Source: Nematostella vectensis (lineage: Eukaryota > Cnidaria > Anthozoa > Actiniaria > Edwardsiidae). Taken from it: a stretch of DNA of 64,000 nucleotides. This document shows positions 1-12,300 of the stretch, piece after piece (positions within the stretch are counted from its first letter, which is position 1; each line of letters begins with the position of its first letter). Under the pieces are notes generated by a model. The model was not told the DNA's origin. It saw only the letters and a list, made by a program, of their open reading frames with translations, and did not search any database. The DNA lies in contig NC_064046.1 in assembly GCF_932526225.1 (NCBI RefSeq), positions 7,859,219 to 7,923,218 on the forward strand, in the 5' to 3' direction. The position numbers were made by a program, and so were the translations under genes.

Positions 1-214
1 CGTTATATTGTTGTTGTTGACGATTAATAAAGATTGTGTATGCTGTTGTTGTCAATGTTGTTATAATTATCGTTCTTCTTATTTTTGTTGCTGTTATTCT
101 TCTTGTTGCCGTTGTTGCTACTGTTTTTTTTTTTGTCGTTACCGGCAAACCATTATTTTAAGATGCTTAATTTTTAAGTCAAAAAGGTCTTATAAATGTT
201 GTGGTTCTCCGTAG
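1..214 (+). other. Intron, 3' end only, TTG-rich
   Basis: This is the tail of the intron before the first visible exon. It contains interrupted GTT/TTG trinucleotide runs (about 5-125) and a T-run at 124-133, and ends in the acceptor CTCCGTAG at 214. No coding signal was seen. Confidence 0.75.
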
Positions 215-357
215 GCGAGTGGGCGCACTGGAACACGCGCGTGGAAGAGTATGTGTACCCCAAAGATCACGTCCCGGACTTCTTGTCCATTCTGGTTCCA
301 AACGTAGACAACGTTTGCATGGATTATCTAATAGAGACTGTTTCCAAGCAATCCAAG
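215..357 (+). CDS. DNAH8: Dynein heavy chain exon 1 (of window): link into AAA3
   Basis: Encodes residues 1-48, including [12 protein letters not shown] and [15 protein letters not shown], the conserved segment just before the AAA3 P-loop. It begins with the last two bases of a split Gly codon after acceptor CCGTAG and ends in phase 0 before donor GTAAAT. The 173-bp intron that follows shows nothing notable. Confidence 0.9.
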
Positions 358-3300
358 GTAAATGATAGCTATTGTTGTTATCAAAAGCGTGCTTTTCTTA
401 GAAGTGTGTAGAGTTCAACTGTACACAAAACGGCTACATAATACACTGTCCCAGTTGAGCTTGTTTCTTTATTCAGATTTTAAGCCTTCAATTCCATATT
501 GTTAGACTCTAACTCGATTAATCTTCCAAGGCCGCACTCCTGATTGGTGAGCAAGGAACCGCTAAGACTGTCATGATCAAGGGATACATGAGCAAGTACG
601 ACCCTGAAAAACACCTGAGCAAAAGCTTCAACTTTTCGTCCGCCTCGACACCTTTGCTCTTCCAGCGGACCATTGAAAGCTTCGTGGATAAACGTATGGG
701 CAGTACGTACGGGCCCCCTGCGGGGAAAAAGATGACGGTGTTTGTGGATGATATCAATATGCCCATTATCAATGAGTGGGGGGATCAGGTAAGGGTCTCC
801 TTGGATCTTTTGATGCTCTTTTTGGATGATATTGACATGCCCATTATCAATGAGTGGGGGGATCAGGTAAGGGTCTTTGAGTATCTTTTGGTGATCTTTG
901 TAGATGCTATCGCTATGCCCATTATCAATGAATTGGGGTGGTAGTGGGGTAGGGGGAAGCTTTGGTCCCGGCGACTTTTGTGGATGATATAGGTATACCG
1001 ATCGTCAGTAAGTGGGGTGATCAGTAACCTGCGTAGCAAGCCCAAAGGGAAAAAAGACAGACGGAGATGAGGCCCGCACGCTTGGGAGAGGAAAGGATAT
1101 TCGCGCGCGAGGTCTATCCTTATTCTTCCCCAGCCATTGCGCTTGCTACGCAGGCTAGGCAATCAGGTAATTGTCTTTGAATATCTTTTGAATTTGTCGA
1201 TTTCATCTCAAGGTAATATGGGCTCTTGAGCTATTGAGGGCAAATAAAGTAGTGGTATGTTATGGTTAAATGCTTAAGAAGTACAGGACAGTAACTTGTT
1301 ACGGTGATAGCTCTACGATTATGATGATGATAATGGTGATGTAGTATGTTTTCGACAGTCCCTTTGAGTTTTAAAGGATGCTATAGTGGCGACTAAGCCA
1401 ATAAAGTAAGTGATAATGGTACAATAGACGAATTTACTGATTGAAAGTATTCAACTCTCAGGTCACTAACGAAATAGTACGCCAGTTGATGGAAACGAAA
1501 GGCTTCTACAATCTCGAGAAGCCGGGGGATTTTACCAACATCGCGGACATCCAGTTTTTGTCCGCTATGATCCATCCGGGAGGAGGACGCAACGACATCC
1601 CTCAGCGCCTCAAACGACAATTCCTCATCTTTAATTGCACGTTACCTAGCAACGCTTCTATCGACAAGATCTTCAGTAAGTTCAGTCGAGAGTTGCACGT
1701 TAATAGGAGACTTGCGCTCTCAGATCACCTGACTTTTTGAGTGGCAAACTAGCTCGCGCTCAGGCTTTTAGCAAAAAAATAAAAACAAAAAAAGCGGAAA
1801 TGGCTTATTTTCATTAAGTTTTTCGTCGGTCTCTGGTGTGACGGGCGCATACATTTTTTGTTTTATTTTGTCTTGAATTTGCCACTCATCCCCTCGGCTA
1901 CGGGCCAGTATTCGACGGAGTTCTTTGCCTATCTTATGAGGTTAGTATTTTTCGGCTGAGACCACAACATCATTCTGGGGCACATTTAAGTACTATTATA
2001 ACGTACCTTAATATCATTCATATTTTAGATATCGTTAAATGATTGTTATTTTGTAAAATTGACAACGATTTATTAATTTTCTTCAAAGGTGTCATCGGCG
2101 GAGGGTATTTCTGCAAAGAGAGGGGCTTTATCAATGATGTGCAAGACTTCGCGCTTAAACTCGTACCATGCACGCGGAAGCTTTGGCAGCTAACAAAGGT
2201 AAGCTGTATCCTGTCAATAAAGTGAATGTTTTAACTAATTTAGTTAAAGCATTGATTAATTGATAGAGTGCTTCTTCTGATTATTTTGTTATCGTGGACT
2301 GTGCCGAAAGATATTATCTGTTATTATTCACTGTACTCATTACTCGTTTTGTGATTGGCTGAGATTGTACGGACAATTTTAGCAGTCTGCAAGTGCCCGC
2401 GCTATTTTCAGCGGAAACAGGTGTCTGTACAGGTTATTGGATCACGCCCGCAATTTATTCAGCGGTCCTCTGTGTGAAACTACAAATGCGCGGTAAAATT
2501 ATCCGTTTTCTTTTGAAACGATGGCTGCTCGCTGCGACGTTTTCTTCAAAAGACACTGAGAATATTATACAGAACAAAAACTCAAATAACGCTAAAACGT
2601 TTATATGTAAAGGCAAGAAAGAAGGACAGTTCGTGTTATTCAATGGGAACTTTATTATACAGCTACGTTATGGTTGATTAGCGGGCCGTTATTTGTCATT
2701 TTCCACTAACGCTTACTCATTGAAACAGGTTAAGATGCTACCGACTCCCGCCAAATTTCACTACATCTTCAACTTGCGTGACTTGTCACGCATCTGGCAA
2801 GGCATCTTGAACACAATCGCTGAAGTGATCAATTCTGAGCGAGCTTTGGTATCCCTGTGGAAACACGAGTGCCAACGAGTAGTCTCTGACCGTTTCACGA
2901 ATCAGCAAGACAAGGACTGGTTCGAGAAGACGATGAAACGAGTGATCGTCGACGAACTCGGCGAGGATTACCAGCCTATGATCGACGCTACAGCGTACTT
3001 CGTGGATTTCCTGAGGTAAGCGTGTCATACCTGATGTACTGTCAGATAACGCGGAACGTGACACGACTTGCACAGGGTGAACCATCCCCCCTGATGCCTT
3101 TACTGCTTTTAACATGCATGTAGCCCCTTCCTATAGTGGCATGCCTTTCACATGCTTGTTACAGTTAGTGCAATGCATGTCACAAATTCCTCTAATTGCT
3201 TGTACCGCTTTTGACATTCATATAACACATTTTTCTAATGATTACACAAAGTGGCGTAAATGTCACGCATTTTTCTAATATAAACACGAACGAAGTTGAA

Positions 3301-6300
3301 TGCATGTTACGCATTCCTTTAATGCTTTGAACACTTCCACAGAGATGCACCAGAAGCGACTGGTGACGAGCCTGAAGACGCAGACTTCGAGACTCCGAAG
3401 ATTTACGAACCGGTGAGCGATGCTAAGTTCAAACGTCGTATTATCCATGAGCCGTATCCAATGCAAATGCGTGCAAATGAAGATGTAACAATCGACTCGA
3501 TTCATTTGCATTAGATACGGCTTATGGATAATACGTTTGAACTTAGCCTGACATTATATATATTTTAACATCAAAACACTTGTTACGTGATGACATTGAG
3601 CGTGCTGGCTCATGGCGTTTTCCACAATATACCAATGTCCCCCCCTGGGATAGTTACAAACCATCAATTTTTAAAAAAGTCAACTGACAGAGATTCTTTG
3701 ATGTATTTACTTGACTGTAGATCCCGTCATTTGATGGTCTCGAGGAACGCCTGGCAATGTACATGGACCTGTACAACGATAGCATTCGCGGCGCCGGCAT
3801 GGACCTCGTGTTCTTCAGGGATGCTATGATCCACTTGATGCGGGTATGTACCACAAACTTTGGTCACGCTAACATGTCACACAATACCATGTCATGCGTT
3901 ACACGCCACGCAATCATTTAACAGTTGTCAAGTGACATGTTACATGTTACGCACTTTACTGTCGCGTGTCAAATGTCACACAAGCTCTAATCTCGCGTAA
4001 CATATCACACATTACTAGGTTACAACCTATACTTTATTAAACACAGTGTTATATGTTATATATTTCTCCCAATTTGCATCCCATACAAGATTTTATGACA
4101 TGATCGATGCCAGAGAAAATCCGGTGAATTACTGTTGTGTTTCTAACCGTAAGCTTTTGCGTGACAGGTGTCTCGTATTATTCGTACTCCACGTGGTAAC
4201 GCGTTACTTGTTGGTGTGGGCGGCTCAGGCAAGCAAAGCTTGACGCGGCTCTCGTCCTTCATCGCTGGTTACAAGACCTTCCAGATCACCCTCACAAGGT
4301 AAGTCCGCATATCCAAACATAAAATAATTCGAAGAGTAAGTTAGGGGTGCGACTTATTATAAGACTTTGACAATTTATGATGAAATCTAACAGAATATCG
4401 AGCAATTTTCATGACTGACCGTCAAAAATCTTATACCAAGAAATTTTAAAGTCTGGCGCAATAGTTTTGGTTTCTTTAAAAACGTAAGCATGTGAGTAAT
4501 CATGCATGGTGTTTTCACCGAAACATATTTATTGGAAGCTTTTGAAAGTGATTTTAAAGGCACTGTTTTTTTTTTATCATTTTCTAAATATCAACTCTAT
4601 AGGCACACTTACTTTGAAAACTGTTTATCGCGGCAGTGCAAACAGTATCGATCAAACAATCGTCTGAGAGTTCGTTTGCATACATTTTTTTGCCAGGTCA
4701 TATAACTCGTCAAACCTGATGGAGGACTTGAAGTACCTGTACAGAACCGCTGGACAAAATGGGCAAGGCATCACCTTCATCTTCACCGACAACGAGATCA
4801 AGGACGAGGGGTTCTTGGAATACCTCAATAACGTCCTGTCTTCCGGCGAGGTGCGCTCTTTTGAGACATATTATATGTCACACAATAGTTTATGTGCAAC
4901 ATGTCGTCTCCGTGTGACTGTCACGAAATCTTACGAAACGTTAATTCCTTTTCTATGTATTTTTTACATTATTACCTCAACAACGTCGTTGACGTTGTAT
5001 TATAATGTTGAAATATAAGTGTCACGCAATATCCCTACCTTTTTATGTACTTTTACGTCATTCAGTTTACAACACGAAATTCCTCACCACGAGGTGTATA
5101 TACCAATAACCGATCATTAAGCCAAGCATCTATTTTTGTGCGTATATGAAACACAACACGTGCCAATCACCAGAGTATTAAAAGAACCTGATTGGTTAGG
5201 ATGTAAATCCTGCTTTCGCGGCTATTTTGTCCCCAGCTCCGTCTTTTCGTTATTATGGCTAAGACCCCGTTTTCGGTAACTGAAATCCTGTTCCCGGCCT
5301 TCAATAAAGGTAAATCTCGGTTCCTGTTTTACGCCTTTAGCAATTAAGCTCTCTTAAATTCTTATTGTTAAAGTAGAATATGCACCCTTGTTTTATACGC
5401 AAATCCCTCCAGACATTTTAGTTCTTTAACTAAGTAAGTAACTGGGACAGTGTTTCATTGACTCCATCTCCTTTTCTCAGGTTTCCAACTTGTTCGCACG
5501 TGATGAGATTGACGAAATCTGCGGCGAGCTCATCCCAGTCATGAAAAAAGAGTTCCCCAGACGACCCCCGACGGGCGAGAACTTGTACGAGTACTTCTTG
5601 ACTCGGGCAAAACACAACCTCCACGTCGTGCTATGCTTCTCACCCGTCGGAGAGAAGTTTCGCAACCGTTCGCTCAAGTTCCCTGGGCTGATCAGCGGTT
5701 GCACCATGGACTGGTTTAGCCGCTGGCCAAAGGACGCGCTGATCGCTGTGGCAGATCACTTTTTGTCGAGTTTTGATATTGTATGTACGGCGGAGATTAA
5801 GACGCAAGTGGTCCACTCGATGGGTGTGATTCATGACGGTGTCGCCAACTGTTGTACTGATTACTTCCAAAGGTATCATAATATGATAAATCTGACCTGC
5901 CTACAGATTTTTAGGATCATGATAATCGAAAGTAGAGATATTTGTCAATAAAAATCACCCCCAATTAACCCTTCAATAAGCGCGCATAATCGAATTTACA
6001 CCATTCTTGGTGTCCCCCAAAGCATACTAAACGTGCGAACATAGCTGGCCAAAAGCGGAAGAATTTTTTCGAAGCCCAAACAGGGAGATTTCTGGTCTCC
6101 CATCCGACTCCTTTTTGTTTTCTTGTTTTGGGTACAAAAGCAAGAGATTACATCAGAATTGAGGACTTCTGTTTAAAGTTGGCCTTGTTTGTTTTACTAT
6201 TGTGTGCACAATGTTGAATAAGCTACTCTTTTGGCTATTAGCTCTTTATACGGTAGTTAGTTCTGCTATTAGCTCATCGAGAAATCTTTCATCCTGTCAT

Positions 6301-9300
6301 TTCGTAGGTTCCGTCGTGCCACCCACGTGACGCCCAAGTCCTATTTATCTTTCATCAACGGGTACAAATCCATCTACACGGAGAAGCGCGGAGAGATAGG
6401 CGAGCTCGCGCAGCGCATGCACACGGGGCTGGACAAGCTGATGGAAGCGAGCGACTCGGTGGCACAGCTTTCAAAGGAACTTGCCGTCAAAGAGAAGGAG
6501 CTCGCTGTCGCCTCAGAGAAAGCCGATAAAGTAAGATAGTAAACCGCAGTTATTGTTTTGCCATTGTATCTGCTGCTACTGTCGTTGTCATTTCAATCAA
6601 CGTCACAATTGTTGTCGTTGCTGCTTCTCTGTTCTTTCTGCTGTCGTTATCGCAGCATAGAAAAGTATAACAACGTTTAATCGAACATCTAACGTCGTTG
6701 TATCTTTTTAAACACTGTTTTTGTCCATCCATTAGATGTGTAAATCTGAGTTTCGCACCACTTTCCATTTTAAAACATTCGTTCTTTTCCATCAATTAGA
6801 TATTGAAGTCTTATTATTTTTCTTGCACTTTGTCCATAAGGTGTTGAAGGAAGTCTCGATCAAGGCCCAAGCTGCTGAGAAAGTAAAAGCCCAAGTGCAG
6901 AAAGTCAAGGATAAAGCTCAAGCTATCGTCGATGAGATAGCGGTAAGTGGTCTGGAACAGTTCATTTAAAGTCCATTGATGTAACTTGCTTGACATGAAA
7001 CTTTTTCTGCATTGTTTGATACTTTGGAAATACAATTGAGCATTTTTTTATTGTAGGATAGATTGAATTTCACAGTTATTCACGCGGTTTTAGTTTGAAA
7101 ATTTCTTTTAAAATTTCAAAGCCTAAGAAGTATGCATGGCACAATTTGGACACGCGGACATACTCATGCTCGATATATGCTAGTTAGTTATTATTGTGGT
7201 AGCGCACTATTGCCGCATTAGCCACACTATTCAATTCAGCCAACAATTGCTTAAACTGTAAAATTGTGGATAGATTGATATATCTCCCTAAACGATGAAA
7301 TTCAAGTTTTTATTAATTTTTCCCGCAAAAATAATTGTCATTGCTTTTATAACACGACAAAAGACAGGTGGCTACTAACTCTTTTAACGCTGGAAATCTA
7401 CTTTTGATATTTACAGGTTGACAAAGCAGTAGCAGAAGGGAAACTAGAAAAAGCGAAGCCGGCATTGGAGGAAGCCGAGGCAGCCCTACAGGTAAGTGGC
7501 CATTGGCAGGCGGCCACGTATATTTTTACATCATCAACACAGAAATGTATTTGTATGCTGAGCCCTCTTAAAACAGAGGTGCTTTTGTTTTGAGGATAAG
7601 CACTCCTTCTAAGGTTCTATGGCGTGACGGCATTAATGGACCTTTATCTTAATTCGATATGAAGAAAGTTTATGCATCCAACCGCTACCTGCTTCACTCT
7701 CTTAAGAGAAAATTAAACCCCAACACAAGAAATCAGTTGAAAATTGTCTGATTTTTTAGAAGTTGGGCCTACGACAAATCGGCCAGATAAATCATCGCGT
7801 AAAATACAACGTTAAATTGTGTCCTAGATGGCAGGTTTATGATATGGCTTTCTCCCCATCCACAGACTATCAAGCCCGCGCACATCTCGACCGTGCGTAA
7901 GCTCGCCAAGCCGCCGCATCTCATTATGCGCATCATGGACTGCGTCTTGCTGTTGATGGTCAAGAAGGTGGACCCCGTCGTACACGACCCCGAGAGAAAC
8001 ATGCTAAAGCCCTCTTGGTCTGAATCACTAAAGGTACTTAGGCTAAAACTCCCTTGGTCTGAATCACTCAAGGTACTTAGGCTAGAACTCTCTTGGTCTG
8101 AATCACTCAAAGAACAAAGGCTAGAACTCTCTTGGTCTGAATTACTCACGGTACTAAGGCAAGAACTCCCTTGTTCTGAATCACTAAAGGTACTTAGGAT
8201 AAAACTCACTTGGTCTGAATCTTTCATGGTACTTAGGCTTAAACTCCCTTGGTCTAAAGCGGTTTTAGTAAGAAAATCACTCAAGGCACCTATCGATGCT
8301 CAAACCCTCTTGGTCTGAATCACTCAAGGTACATGGGTCGTGTGGAGCCGACACATGCACCTCGTCGCTCGCGCCACAGGACTCCCAGTTTTTTAAATAT
8401 TTGGTATTTACCCCCAAATGAAAGCCTGCTAGCAGGGCTTTATCAACCGTCATGTTATAGCCTTCCGCGCTTAAAACATAGCTTGAACCCAGGTCAGGTT
8501 AATATTTAATTGTTTCACATATAAAAAAAATATGACAATCTGTATTAAATGCTCTATATCCCTAGTGTCTCAGATCCCTACATATTGATTTAACGAAGCC
8601 TGGTTTAACGTCTTTGTATTGGATTGTAGCTGATGAGTAAGTCGGACTTCCTGAACAATCTACTGAACTTTGACAAGGACTCAATCAACGATGAAACGGT
8701 AGAGCTCCTTGCCGCATATCTGGAAGCCGATGACTACAACATGGAGACAGCAAAAAGGGTAAGTCCGGGGGCGGGAGAGTATGCGATACACTACACATCT
8801 TAATCCTCTGTTATTCTGAACTTTAAACACAATAAAACCGATTTAATAGACGCTTAACGGGTATCATAAGAAAATGTGTAAACATACAGCAGAGAGTCAT
8901 TCAAGACTAAAATAAACTCACAATAACAACTGATCAACACGTGGCCCCCTTTAGGTGTGTGGTGATGTAGCCGGACTGTGTTCATGGACACGTGCAATGT
9001 CGACCTTCTTTGGAATCAACAAGGAAGTTTTGCCACTTAAAGTAAGTACTGGTACTTAGAAGTTAAGTCCGAACTTGCGCAAATATGTTCATTAATCGTA
9101 AGGGGCAGCATTGCCGTATATACGAGATTATGCTATTTCTTTTCCAGGCCAATCTTGCAGTACAGGAAGCTCGGTTAGGAGTGGCCCAGGGAGACTTGAA
9201 CAAAGCGCAAGCGCAACTTGACGAGAAACAAGCCGAATTGGACGAGGCCCAGGCTATGTACGAGAACGCGGTCAAGGAAAAACAGGTAACCCAAGACATT

Positions 9301-12300
9301 TCTTAATTTCATTCTAGCTTTTGAAAATGTTCAAAAAATTTTCCAGCGTAAAAGAAACAGCCATTATATTATTGGAATGCGTGACTAATCGTGACTCCAT
9401 TGTGTTGCATGACAGGACCTTCTTGATGATGCAGAAGCTTGTAGGCGTAAGATGCTTGCGGCCTCAGCTCTTATTAGCGGTCTTGGAGGAGAGAAGGAAA
9501 GATGGACTGAACAGAGCAAGGAATTCGCCGAGCAGATTGGAAGGTGAGTAAGCGCTATTTTGCCTGCATTGCCCAACCACCTTATGACAGAACTTTAATT
9601 GGTTATTAGAAATTAGTATGACCGGGGGTTCATGTTTTCCCGGAAGATATGACCCAGAAGATATTTGTTGAAAATCCGCATAACCATTAAAGGCTGGTTC
9701 ACACTAAAACGCAAGCGCAAGGGAACTCAACTGCACATTGGTTTGACTGATTCTTACTTGTTTTACGCTTGTGTTTGACTGATTTGCCTTTGTCTTGAGC
9801 TTGTGTTTGACTGATTTGCCTTTGTCTTGAGCTTGTGTTTGACTGATTTTCACCTGTCTTTCGTTTGCTTTTGCGAAATGATCAAAATTTCTTGCTTCCC
9901 TCACAGGCTGGTTGGGGATGTATTGGTCTGCACGGGCTTCCTGTCCTACTCAGGCCCTTTCAACCAAGAATTCCGCGAGCTGCTCATGTCAAATTGGCAG
10001 AAGGAAATGAAGTCGCGAAAGATCCCCTTTACTTCAAATCTCAACGTGACAGGCATGATGGTGGATGGCGCGACTGTCGGCGAGTGGAATCTACAGGTAA
10101 TGCAACACAGCACCTGAAGCTCGTAAATTTTAGTCGGATTTTTAGGTGTTTTTTTTTACTGCAAAGCTATCACAAGTATATGGCGAAAAGTGTTGCAATA
10201 GTAACATGCGAAATGCGTGTATTTTATTCAAGATACGGCTCAAATTGTAGTTAAATTACCTATTTTTTGTATATTGATACAGTATTTTACAGAATTAATG
10301 AAATAGTTGGCTTATAGTAGTGGTATGTAGCTATACCACTTTCCTCTAGGAGGCTGCATTATAAACATCAAATAACCGTCTCTTTCATGTTGCTACAGGG
10401 TCTCCCAAATGATGAGTTGTCAGTGCAGAATGGTATCATTGTCACCAAGGCAACCCGGTTCCCGTTATTAGTCGACCCTCAGGGCCAGGGGAAAGCGTGG
10501 ATTAAAAACCGAGAGAAAGACAACGAGATGCAGGTAATATACGAGAAAAGCTGAAAATATACAAATGAAGTGACACGGGTTGGCCCCTCATCCATTAGCT
10601 TGAGAGAGGGAGAGGGAGTAGGCGACTTGATTCGTAAGCGCTGAATAAATCCTTTTTTGTTATTTTGTGAGTGAACGCATTTGCCACGCAATAAGTCGCG
10701 TGATGTCTTAGGGCAAGTCGCCTTTTAGCATAGCTCAGTGACACTTGCTTAAGCTAGAAGCTCGAGAGAGCGCCGATCCAGCTCACAACTGTCTTCCTGT
10801 GTTAGATCACGTCATTGAATCACAAGTACTTCCGCACGCACTTGGAGGACGCACTCTCGTTGGGAAGACCGCTGCTCATTGAAGACGTGGGCGAAGAATT
10901 GGATCCTGCTCTTGATAACGTGCTGGAGAAGAACTTCATTAAGTCCGGGTCCACACTCAAAGTATGGGCGTGTTGCTCGCCGTCATTGTTGTTGCTATGT
11001 TTTACGTTATTGTTGTTGTTGTTATTATTGCTATTGCTGCAGCTGTTGTTGTTGTTGTACATGTTGCATTATTGTTGCTGTTGCTTTTGTTGCTCTGGCT
11101 GTTTCTGTTTTTGGAATTGATGCCGTATACTGTTTGCTGTTGATGTTGCTGTTGGTAATTTTTGTCAATGACTTTGTTTGTTGTTTTTGACGTTGTTATC
11201 GATTTTGTTGCATGTTCTTACTAGTGTCATATTTGTTACTGCTACTGTTTTTTGGTGGTAATCGCGATATTATCGAACAATAAATGTTAAACAAATGATA
11301 AAGATTAGTTGGCATATGTTTTTGTTTTGAATCGCTTCATCGTGTTTTTCTTTCCAGCTGTTTTATTTAGTTGTTGTCGCTATTTATAGGTCAAGGTGGG
11401 CGATAAGGAGGTTGACGTGATGAAGGGCTTCGTGCTTTATGTGACTACCAAGCTTCCAAATCCTGCCTACACCCCTGAGGTAAGTCACAAAGAAGGCTCA
11501 CAGGCTAGGCTTTCGTCTCAAACAATGGGTAAATCCAATACCATACGCGACTCCGGAGGAACTACTACATAATAAGTCACCCCCGTGTCTAAATGACGCT
11601 TTTGTGGGTTTGTGGTGTACCTTTTTTTATTCAAAAAGCCGCTATGGAAAACATTTTTTTTATAAATCGTTGCGAATGCGGGTGACAGTTTGCAATTTGG
11701 AGTGCCAAAGAGACAAGAAAACAATTGAATCGACCTCAGAATTTAAGGTTTGATCTCGTTTGGCCGAGGCAAGCCGAGCTAAAAACAAAGACTAACAGCG
11801 CAACCGCAAGCTGTTTTGCTCTCCTACGTTTGCTCGTGGCCTTGTGTTTCAGTGGGCCTTGTATATTCGTTGCTTTGCGCATGCACAAACATTCGTTTGT
11901 GATTGACAGATTAGTGCAAGAACGTCGATCATTGACTTCACTGTGACGATAAAAGGATTGGAAGACCAACTGCTAGGACTTGTCATATTGACAGAGAAAG
12001 CTGTGAGTATAACTACATTAGGGACTGTATTTTAACATACCAGGGACGTTTTGATCAATCGACCAGTCCCACTTTTTGTCTGGGCGTCACTGTCATATAG
12101 CCTTCAAACCCGGTCCCCAACAAGTCGGCGATGACCAGTTTTAACGTTGTTGCTTGTCAATTTTTTTGTCAAGACGCTTGATTTTACGCATGCAGTTTGG
12201 CATGCCCTGCCTGCGCTCGTATAGCGAGACGGAAAGTAGATCTGTTTCTCAGATCTACGGCCCAATATATTAGTCGCGCACTTAGTGTCCCTCGTACAGC

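Noticed and set aside
4502-4705. 67-codon + strand frame before exon 9
   Set aside because: Lies in intron 8, with no family match; the dynein frame resumes only after the acceptor at 4,696.
7769-8284. - strand frame of 171 codons over the 39-bp repeats (Ser/Asp-rich)
   Set aside because: It is the shadow of the tandem repeat opposite the dynein exon; no homology or splice context.
8015-8318. Treating the whole 39-bp repeat as normal coding exon
   Set aside because: Family comparison shows SWxESLK followed directly by the LMSKSDFL segment, and the read-through ends in a stop at 8,316, so the first donor is the default; later donors are kept only as a hypothesis.
10815-11190. Leu/Cys-rich frames across intron 21
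   Set aside because: They arise from GTT/TTG low-complexity DNA after the exon 21 donor; exon 22 joins cleanly without them.
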